Assembly (NCBI GenBank): GCA_002245135.1
Contig: NGBS01000098.1
Coordinates: 1-28,089, forward strand
From: Proteromonas lacertae
Lineage: Eukaryota > Sar > Bigyra > Opalinata > Proteromonadidae
DNA: 28,089 bases
Reading direction: 5' to 3'
Part shown: positions 22,701 to 28,089 of the stretch, in pieces
How the letters are laid out: each line of letters starts with the position of its first letter
Numbering within the stretch: the stretch's first letter is position 1
Position numbers and translations under genes: made by a program
Notes under the pieces: generated by a model
The model's input: the letters and a program-made list of their open reading frames with translations, nothing else
Told to the model about the DNA's origin: nothing
The model's database searches: none

Positions 22701-23006
22701 AGTAATTATTATGATTTTTGGGAATATCAATCAGTTTTTAAGAGAGAAGAAGTAAGAGAGATAGTAAGAAAGGCTTGGAAGAAATTACAAATTTGTAGAA
22801 CTGTGAATGATGAAAGACATTTTATAGATTCAAATAGAATTACATCATTAGAAGAAACATATCTACGTTTAGAGGTTAAGATGAAAACAAATGATGCATG
22901 GCATTCTATAATTGGTTATCATTGGGATAGTGATCAACCTGGTTATATAGAAGAACAGAAGTTTTTAAAAACAAAATCAACATGTATAGATAATAATAAT
23001 AATTAA
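19740..23006 (+). CDS. Large unknown virion-module protein, 1088 aa
   Basis: Intact, the longest ORF of the window. Residues 1-80 are Asn/Asp/Ser/Glu-rich. Residues 85-210 look folded (ARFRLDEIIDKRLIPVGWPD). A second acidic, Gln/Asn-rich linker covers about 220-295, followed by a folded segment near 300-440 (IYKIRIFINKLMKTKFWYI). A Pro/Ser/Gln-rich linker covers about 480-610. A large folded C-terminal domain (about 630-1080) contains YDYYNNTYTECQLRF and EWYILDDCQTQINDYLL. LYGNG followed by KRRR (residues 918-922) fits the adenain consensus (M/I/L)XGX-G, so it may be cleaved by the neighbouring protease. I do not recognise the family. Its place between capsid genes and protease suggests a structural or assembly protein. 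Confidence 0.75.
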   Translation: MNNRNRIRRDLLNFDDDEGTTVDNTNSDSSSNNSSNNAVNNNSTNSNNDNDDDDETEEDTDSDNISIVGNDEHLTNEDYEDIIYDNAKKLARFRLDEIIDKRLIPVGWPDHEFNRIYNLYDVHMKLFNWGKSLYQHGPFSRNKPLHQYSYESNNDVKIIIDRLNKAIDELCIASNYIPRNNPFVVLHPKERLNVVKLENKRIRKIQKETKDHTHPFNEEDDKDIYNNNNYEANTSAPANSSHNVVVRQSVQPHAQQQQSQDNNNDDNDDEEDDNNDLPDDPYEDEQGNFLPLEDNSIHAQTIEVYSSNAIYKIRIFINKLMKTKFWYITNQQERTAFSIAVLIYNCVTELFYLSKYRLASLRDGHAYPEPADYDKRNIMSLPSSISNGYRMNYIATIQKILESNNIREGQRDTNHYADAIMFYMNKLTQKKKYISSFPPLLPVEEALSADYNGRYQVTNPNRGNINVNFRNNVEQQPVVPQLQSSQQQQEEDLSPISSSSLQDNQTQNNNIDDNNEDTYNLSYDDDNIAQPPPLVSSDYNNISPRELSPVYSPVTPPLAPHSQPPQPPPSSQLSNTVHHFRLDGTTNQVPYSSIFANRNNGNDDETSDTDVSETEWNDDYIFHSLKLKYDPNSSNNINYTAIADLKPPTFVLYRFNDEDPNVVNKPKRNVRAFTLKELLRYYAIHLFSKVTYIYDIQGYMNNKFKKEKIVIVKDNVSYDNFKVYIKKFNIQLPINTPDIYPFNTLDKKSLMLRFYGYDYYNNTYTECQLRFLNNNLAKAKEDLYMRCPLINIINDDEAIEREVLFPKRYRVNWSEQPGQTEEEKRIICGTLSIIPNYYENDQEWYILDDCQTQINDYLLDMPNDGIYKYYNYPFLCKFNDKVVVVIHRSLKKFVYIYNEVRHPERVTVNDNVLAHSELYGNGKRRRDHSLHNGYIYKKANIFSFNFPVQNSLKMYIFDKKYKYFIKICSKEQFNNILDQVDNLLCEASNYYDFWEYQSVFKREEVREIVRKAWKKLQICRTVNDERHFIDSNRITSLEETYLRLEVKMKTNDAWHSIIGYHWDSDQPGYIEEQKFLKTKSTCIDNNNN

Positions 23007-23027
23007 TATATATATAAAATAATTATA

Positions 23028-23588
23028 TCATCTTAATTTATTTTGTAATAGTCTTGCTTTAGCTTCACCTTCAATTGTATTAAAATTAGTAGCTTCTTTA
23101 AATGAATTATTATATTCTATCACTGATATTAAAAATAGAATTGCATGATAGCCACATCTTGCACTATCAACTCTTTGATGTTTCACTCTATTAATTTTTA
23201 TTTGATATAATTCATCAGGGTATTTCTTACAGCTTTGCATTCTCTTATAAAACTTTTTTATTTCTTTTGGTTGCTCACCAAAACTATCATAATATAATAT
23301 CTCTCTTTTGCCATTATCAATAATTAAACTAACCCAATGACCAATTTTCGATCTCTTATCAGTTGTTTTATTTGTGCTTAATATAACACACCACTTATTA
23401 CAATCTTTATATTTATCTATATATTGTTTTTCATTCCACAAATATACACCTTTAAAATACTTGTTAGTTTTAGGAAAGAATCTCTTTATGATTTTAATTA
23501 TATCATGATTTGATATAGCATCTATTTTAATATCATCACTAATATATGTAGTATTACCAGCACTATAATCATTATAGAATAATCTCAT
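23028..23588 (-). CDS. PRO: Adenain-like maturation cysteine protease
   Basis: Intact 186-aa ORF. It is of the C5/Ulp1-fold type that processes capsid and core precursors in adenoviruses and Polintons. The triad is visible: His84 in IGHWVSL, Asp101 in ILYYDSFGEQP, Cys145 in DSARCGYHAILFL, with the oxyanion Gln138 in VKHQRVD. Length fits the family (about 180-210 aa). It overlaps no gene, ends 22 bp from the end of the 1088-aa gene (convergent) and is divergent from the basic core-like gene. Ulp1 proteins of the cell share the fold, but the short length and context point to the virion enzyme. Confidence 0.9.
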   Translation of the reverse strand: MRLFYNDYSAGNTTYISDDIKIDAISNHDIIKIIKRFFPKTNKYFKGVYLWNEKQYIDKYKDCNKWCVILSTNKTTDKRSKIGHWVSLIIDNGKREILYYDSFGEQPKEIKKFYKRMQSCKKYPDELYQIKINRVKHQRVDSARCGYHAILFLISVIEYNNSFKEATNFNTIEGEAKARLLQNKLR

Positions 23589-23603
23589 ATTTTTAATATA
23601 TTT

Positions 23604-23641
23604 AAGAATTTAATTAATGAATATTCATTTAAAGAATTCTT
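23604..23641. promoter_or_regulatory. 38-bp imperfect palindrome in divergent promoter
   Basis: It is centred between 23622 and 23623, with a perfect 14-bp core AATGAATATTCATT (23616-23629) and matching outer arms AAGAATT/AATTCTT. It lies in the 80-bp spacer between the protease (leftward) and the basic protein (rightward) and could be a binding site for a dimeric regulator of both genes. Confidence 0.45.
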
Positions 23642-23645
23642 AACG

Positions 23646-23665
23646 TATATATATATTTATATATA
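23646..23665 (+). promoter_or_regulatory. TATATATATAT late-type motif
   Basis: Lies 4-23 nt before the ATG at 23669 of the basic core-like gene. Confidence 0.4.
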
Positions 23666-23668
23666 ACA

Positions 23669-24337
23669 ATGGGTAAATTTAAAGATTGGTTAAAAAAATC
23701 AAAAATTCTATCAAATGCAGCTAAGTTAATACCTTTTGCTGGACCAGCAATTGGTGATAGTATTGAGAATATGGGTTATGGTAGACGTAGAAGAAGAAGA
23801 ACAGTTACAAGAACAAGAAGATGTCCTTTAAGAAGAAGAAAAACTAATGGCATATCATTAACTATAAATTGTAGGCAAGTGAAACAAAGAAGAAATGCAA
23901 GAAAAACAAGAAGAGTTAGAACAACTAGAAGATATAGATTTGCTAGTGATGGTAGATTAATTAGATCAGCAGGTTTAGGTAGTTGGATAAAATCAGGAAT
24001 AACAAAAGTTAAAGATTTTGTGACTTCTGACAAATTTAAAAATGGTATTGAAAAAGCAAAAGAGATTAATAGTACATTGAGAGAGAAGAAGTATATAAGC
24101 AATATAGCAAGAAAAGCTCGTAATGTTGCTAATACATTAGGTTTTGATAAAGTTGCTGATGTTGCTGATAAAGTATATAATACATCATCTAAATTTGGTT
24201 ATGGTAAACTAAGAGTTAGAGGTGGTTTAAGATATAAACAAAATGGTGCTGGTTTAAGAAAACTAATTGCAAGAAGAATGCCAGTTAATAATGGTTTAAC
24301 AAAACCTTGTGGATTTAATAAAAAAAGGTATTTATAA
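23669..24337 (+). CDS. Basic core / membrane-active pVI/pX-like protein
   Basis: Intact 222-aa ORF. Residues 1-34 (MGKFKDWLKKSKILSNAA.., then IPFAGPAIGDSIENMGYG) form an amphipathic or hydrophobic segment, followed at 39-44 by a run of six arginines. Arg/Lys-rich DNA-binding sequence continues to about residue 100. The second half has GSWIKSGITKVKDFVTSDKF and ends in a further basic tail. Candidate adenain sites are NMGY-G (34-38) and QNGA-G (191-195), with a related KFGYG at 175-179. Adenovirus pX and pVI combine basic or amphipathic regions with such sites, and Polintons encode similar proteins. Homology is not proved; the call rests on composition, sites and position opposite the protease. 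Confidence 0.62.
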   Translation: MGKFKDWLKKSKILSNAAKLIPFAGPAIGDSIENMGYGRRRRRRTVTRTRRCPLRRRKTNGISLTINCRQVKQRRNARKTRRVRTTRRYRFASDGRLIRSAGLGSWIKSGITKVKDFVTSDKFKNGIEKAKEINSTLREKKYISNIARKARNVANTLGFDKVADVADKVYNTSSKFGYGKLRVRGGLRYKQNGAGLRKLIARRMPVNNGLTKPCGFNKKRYL

Positions 24338-24438
24338 TCCACAAGTTGATTTAGAAATTTTTTTAGCTTATAGTGTTAAACATAAATAATTATAAAAAAT
24401 TAAAATATATTATTCATTCATAAAATTCTTATATAATT

Positions 24439-24449
24439 TATATATATAT
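24439..24449 (+). promoter_or_regulatory. TATATATATA late-type motif
   Basis: Ends 12 nt upstream of the ATG at 24461 of the 189-aa gene, the same arrangement as before neighbouring late genes. Confidence 0.4.
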
Positions 24450-24460
24450 TTATTATAAAA

Positions 24461-25030
24461 ATGAATAGTAATAAAAATCAAAAAGTAAAAATTACACATG
24501 ATTATTATCATAGTGATTCATCTGATGAAGATGATTATAATACACCATTAGCACAAGATATGAGTAAGACTGATAGAGAGATTGCAGAATTATTATATAG
24601 ATTGAATAAAAGTGAAGATGAATTAGTAAATGATAAATCTGAGTCTAATGAACTTGATGATATTGATAATAATAATTATATACCAACAAGACAATCGGTT
24701 AAAAAGAATGTAAAATTAAGTGAAGAAGCTAGATTGCAAAGAATTAAAAACTTAGAGAAAGTTAGAGCAACAAGAATAAAAAAATTATATGAGAAAAGAA
24801 GGAGAGAAAAAGCATTAGATAATTTGAATATTAAAGAGGTTGAAAAGGATTTAGATGTTGATGAGACATGTACTCTTGATACAATTAAAAAACCTGTTAA
24901 TAAAAAGAAATGCATTAAAGTACCTGGTAGTGATGATCCATTTAGTATAGGTGATAAAAAAGATGGTGTAGAACCAGTTCCAGAAGATGCTAAGATGCCT
25001 GGTGATGATGCAATATTACCAATATATTAA
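24461..25030 (+). CDS. Unknown late protein, 189 aa
   Basis: Intact ORF from ATG at 24461. Residues 1-75 are acidic (YYHSDSSDEDDYN), the middle (about 80-130) is a basic coiled-coil-like helix (EEARLQRIKNLEKVRATRIK), and the C-terminus is Pro/Asp/Gly-rich (VPGSDDPFSIGDKKDG, ending AILPIY). There is no signal peptide, membrane span or recognised enzyme motif. The bipolar charge and position after the core-like protein suggest a scaffold or core-associated protein. This is inference from composition only. Confidence 0.6.
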   Translation: MNSNKNQKVKITHDYYHSDSSDEDDYNTPLAQDMSKTDREIAELLYRLNKSEDELVNDKSESNELDDIDNNNYIPTRQSVKKNVKLSEEARLQRIKNLEKVRATRIKKLYEKRRREKALDNLNIKEVEKDLDVDETCTLDTIKKPVNKKKCIKVPGSDDPFSIGDKKDGVEPVPEDAKMPGDDAILPIY

Positions 25031-25072
25031 TTTATTATAATATTTTTTATTATATGTTTTCTTAGTGGTTTT

Positions 25073-25094
25073 ATATATATATACATATACATAT
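25073..25094 (+). promoter_or_regulatory. TATATATATATACATATACATAT tract
   Basis: Abuts the ATG at 25095, again matching the late-gene pattern. The frame can be read through the tract from an upstream GTG at 25065, but the ATG is preferred for this reason. Confidence 0.4.
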
Positions 25095-25624
25095 ATGAGT
25101 AATAAAAAATCAAGAAATAAGTTATCTAAAAAGATGACAAATTTATTAATGAAGAGAATATTAAAACGTATTAGACGTAGAGCAAAGGTGAAGAAGTTTA
25201 ATAAACATGTTAAAAATAATAGTGAAGCAGAATTAATAAAGTATTATATGAATAGTGTTGAAAGAAATAAAGCAAGAGAGGAAGCATTTAATGAATATAA
25301 TCAAAAAGAATATATGCAGGATGTTAATAGAAAGAGAGGTGAAAATATGAATGAAGTTATGGAACATATAACTAGAAATATGCAAGATTTAGTGATCCAG
25401 CTAGACCTGATATAGAAGCATCATTAAAGCATAACTTTAATTTATATAAAAATGCAATCAGACAAGGAAAAGCAACTGCAGCAGATGCTGATAAATATTT
25501 AGGTCCTGTAGAGCAATCAATAATACAGTCATTACCATATAATGAGTTACATAATTATGATCGTAAAATAGGTGATCAAATTTATAGACATGATCCTAGA
25601 TTTATATATGTGAGAAGAAGGTGA
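25095..25624 (+). pseudogene. Basic helical late protein, broken
   Basis: Starts MSNKKSRNKLSKKMTNLL and has a strongly basic, helical N-terminus (KRILKRIRRRAKVKKFNKH) followed by a charged helical region. Coding-like sequence with LPYNELHNYDRKIGDQIY and HDPRFIYVRRR continues to a stop at the right end. It is broken, about one break. The family is not recognised. PYNELHNYDRKIGDQIYRHDPR is reminiscent of short conserved motifs in Polinton or parvovirus-like structural proteins, but I cannot name one. It is directly followed, without spacer, by the proline-rich region, so the two may have been one gene. Confidence 0.45.
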
Positions 25625-25752
25625 TGGCCAGGTGGTGGTGGAGGATGTGCACCACCACCTATAGTACCACCACCTAATATACCAGGACCAGGTCCAGGTG
25701 GTCCTCCACCAGTACCTGGTGGAGGTAGAATTCATTTAGTTCCAGGAGGTGG

Positions 25753-25902
25753 AGGTATAGTAAATCCACCACCACCAGGTAGAGGTCCACCTGTTAGAGG
25801 ACCACCTATAATTAATCCACCAGGTAGAGGAGGTATAGTAAATCCACCACCACCACCAGGTAGAGGTCCACCTGTTAGAGGACCACCTATAATTAATCCA
25901 CC
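25753..25902 (+). repeat. 78-bp tandem repeat (two units)
   Basis: The units begin with AGGTATAGTAAATCC at 25753 and 25831, a period of 78 bp (26 codons). They encode GIVNPPPP(P)GRGPPVRGPPIIN. The period is a multiple of three, so copy-number change would keep frame. Confidence 0.75.
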
Positions 25903-25933
25903 AATAATAAATCCTCCATCACCTCTTATATCG

Positions 25934-26417
25934 CCAGTTAACTCTCCAGTCAATTCACCTCGTATTCAGATAAATGATGGTGGTAGATATAATTTTAGAA
26001 ATAGAGATGAAATTCATGTACCAGGAAGATTAAATGATTATTTTATAGATTTAAGTGGAACTGGTGATAGATATAGATCAAGAGATGGTACAAGATTAGA
26101 AATTAGTCCTCAAAATAGACTAAGAAATAAAAGAAGAAGACGTGTTTATCATAGTCCTTCGCCTGTTATTAACCCACCACCTTTACCTAGTATCAATCCT
26201 ATTGAAAATGTAAGTGAAATTACACCTAACAATTCACCAGTTGTGTCAACAGTTAATTCTCCAGTTAATTCTCCAGTCAATTCACCTCGTATTCAGATAA
26301 ATGATGGTGGAAGATATAATTCTAGAAATAGAGATGAAATTAAAAGACCTCATAGATTTGTAAATGAATTTGTAAATTGGAATGGAACAGGTGATAGATA
26401 TGAATCAGAAAGTGGTG
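25934..26417 (+). repeat. Duplicated module, 327-bp spacing
   Basis: The arms 25934-26090 and 26261-26417 share CCAGT..AATTCACCTCGTATT at the left, AGATATAAT..TAGAAATAG in the middle and GGTGATAGATAT near the right. The offset stays at 327 bp throughout (109 codons), so the copies have no net indels. The left halves are nearly identical and the right halves diverged. Confidence 0.7.
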
Positions 26418-28089
26418 ATGTATTACAAATTCCAGCTATTGCTAAAAAGAAAAAAAAGAAACAACTTCAAAGACAAATTAATGATAATGTAAATTTAGAT
26501 CAAGTATCTCCACCATTAATAACAGATAGTAGTTCAACTACTGATATTCCTAATTTAAGAATAATTAATGATACAAATCATATAGATTCATTAGTTAGAT
26601 CACCAAGAAGAATATTAACTAGAATAAGACCACATAATAATGTAGATCAATATACAAATAGAGATTTAATTCATCAAAATTTTGATGAAGTAGAAATACA
26701 AGAACCACCTCCACCATCAGTAACAGATAGAAGTACATCAACTGATACACCTAATAGAAGATTAAGACTAATATACCCTCCAAGTAAAGAAATGCAACCT
26801 TTAGTCGTTTCATTAAACGATATACCTTCAAGAAGTTATATAGATAACGGATCGAATGATTTAATAGTTGATAATAATGATAATTCATTAATTCTGGGCG
26901 ATTCAACTAATATTATAAATTCTAATAATCATCGAATTAGATTAATTATGGGAAATAATATAGATATTGAACCAAATGAAAATTTAAATAGGCAAAGAGA
27001 AATAGAAAATCAATTACAAAATGAAATACGTGAGAGAGAAAGACTTCAAATTTATGTAGTAATTATTTATCTGAGAGAAATAGATTACAAGAAGCAATTA
27101 ATGATATACAAAGAAAGAATAAATAATCAATTAACACAATTATCACAAGAAGGAGGGAGAATGAATCAAGAAATTATTGATTTGCAACAAGAAAGAAATA
27201 ATTTACTAAATCAGATAAGTATTTTAGAAAATCAAATAAATCAATTACAAGAACAACAAGAAATACCTCCTCCACCACCTATTATTATTAATCATCCAGC
27301 GCCAACAGCGCATAATGATGATGCAACAAGTCCAATATCTATTACATTAAATGATGAATCAACTAATACAGTTAATGAAATAACACAAGACGTAGAAACA
27401 TCAACAGATGATTTAATACCAGATAAAAAGGATTATAAAAAGACCAACTACAAAATATAAAGATATGCTTGTATCATATAATGATGATGATGTATATGAA
27501 GATGAAGATGGTAATACATTTGTATTTTATAAGATGCAAAATTTAAAAAACAAAAAAGAAAAATACACGCATAAAGTAATAAAAAATAAAAAACGTAAAT
27601 CAAATGAAGTACTACTATATCACTTCATGATAATAATAATGAAATAGAAGATGATAATGAACAAGAAATAGAAGAAGAACCATCTTCTCCTCCTGTAGCA
27701 CAACATCATGTAGAAGTACCACCTTTAGATATTTCTAATGTACAAGAAACTCAACCAATTCAAGAAGCTTCTCCATCACCTACTATGCAAAAACATCATA
27801 TAAATATTGAAGAAAGTGGAAGAAATATGTTAAATAATTTTATAAATGTTACATCTAAAGCATTTGATGTAGTTAAAAATGGTAGTTATAAAACAGCTGA
27901 AGTTATTTCTGATATAATTCATACTATAAAAAATGTATCAGAATCGGATAAGAAAGAAAAAGAATTGAATTATTACAAGAAAAACGTGCAAGAGAAAAAA
28001 CGTGCAAGAGATGAAAGAGCAGCAAAAAGAGAAAGATTAAAAGAATTAAGATTAAGAGCAATAGAAGAGGCTGAAAAACAAAAAACGGA

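Larger units (their letters stand above)
1..28089. mobile_element. Polinton/Maverick-like virus-like element (fossil, ends outside window)
   Basis: The window carries the hallmark Polinton set: protein-primed polymerase B (1-3879), packaging ATPase (16237-16998), double jelly-roll capsid protein (17061-18611), penton-like protein (18705-19673) and adenain-like protease (23028-23588). No integrase, terminal inverted repeat or host flank is visible, so the boundaries are unknown. At over 28 kb it exceeds the usual 15-25 kb of Polintons. About 3 kb of this is a nested DNA transposon and about 5 kb a surface-type gene. Several genes are intact and others are broken, roughly a dozen breaks in all, so it looks recent but not whole. 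The polymerase and capsid modules could belong to one element or to two abutting ones. Confidence 0.75.
25625..28089 (+). pseudogene. Proline-rich, repeat-bearing coiled-coil late protein, broken and partial
   Basis: The region begins with Gly/Pro-rich sequence (GGGIVNPPPP and GRGPPVRGPPIIN, twice). It continues with two copies of a module containing SPVNSPRIQINDGGRY and RNRDEI, then Asn/Ile/Arg-rich sequence. A coiled coil follows near 26970-27260 (QEIIDLQQERNNLLNQISIL), then a short PPPPP linker and an acidic stretch (DDDVYEDEDGNTFVFY, near 27485-27530). Further coiled-coil-like, Lys/Arg-rich sequence runs off the right edge. No ATG with a clear TATATATA tract is seen at the left end. It is broken, about two breaks inside the window. 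The composition suggests a fibrous or surface structural protein of the virion; the family is unrecognised. Confidence 0.45.

Noticed and set aside
23776-24102. Minus-strand 108-aa hydrophobic ORF
   Set aside because: Shadow of the Arg/Lys-rich codons of the basic core-like gene, with no own start context.
25600-25640. Alternative genetic code (TGA read as an amino acid)
   Set aside because: Not needed elsewhere: intact genes read normally with the standard code, and TGG is used for Trp throughout.
25547-25953. Minus-strand Trp/Ser and Gly/Pro-rich ORFs
   Set aside because: Antisense of the Gly/Pro-rich tandem repeat; GGT/CCA codons give open frames on both strands.
1-28089. tRNA, rRNA and CRISPR arrays
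   Set aside because: No cloverleaf-like GC-rich segment, conserved rRNA motif or regularly spaced repeat array was seen on either strand.

Overview
The window is very AT-rich DNA from a protist-like eukaryotic genome. Almost all of it is occupied by a Polinton/Maverick-type virus-like element, treated here as a fossil. The diagnostic set is present: a protein-primed family B DNA polymerase, an A32-like packaging ATPase, a double jelly-roll major capsid protein, a penton/minor-capsid-like protein, an adenain-type maturation protease and a basic pVI/pX-like core protein. AT bias, compact genes and a possible 28-nt intron would suit a parabasalid-type host. That host guess is inference only. No host flank, element terminal repeat or integrase is visible, so both ends lie outside the window.

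Layout. 1-3879 (-): polymerase, running off the left edge, with an OTU-like domain and zinc finger upstream of the exonuclease; broken. 4123-4596 (+): a small helical unknown. 4634-7588: a separate 2.95-kb DNA transposon with about 45-bp terminal inverted repeats and a 5-7 bp target duplication. It carries a Ulp1-like cysteine protease gene and is inserted in a small minus-strand gene whose remainder is at 7589-7872. 7943-13085 (-): a very large, broken extracellular-type protein with many Ig-like LPxGL repeats and a PA14-like domain. 13086-14539: no gene seen.

14540-28089 is the virion module. On the minus strand, in transcription order, it has the minor capsid/penton-like protein, the major capsid protein (broken), the ATPase and two paralogous fibre-like proteins. 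A divergent 1088-aa protein lies on the plus strand (19740-23006), followed by the protease (-). Divergent from the protease are the basic core-like protein, an acidic/basic unknown, and a proline-rich repeat-bearing, coiled-coil region that leaves the window on the right.

How the parts fit: the polymerase would copy the element and the ATPase would package it. Major capsid and penton-like proteins would form the shell, the protease would mature the basic core and other precursors, and the MFIGDRN paralogs and/or the PA14/Ig-like protein may have served attachment. Most late genes have a TATATATA tract just upstream of the ATG. Many genes are intact while the polymerase, capsid, one fibre paralog and the terminal late genes are broken, so the element looks young but not whole (roughly a dozen breaks overall, some of which could be assembly error).
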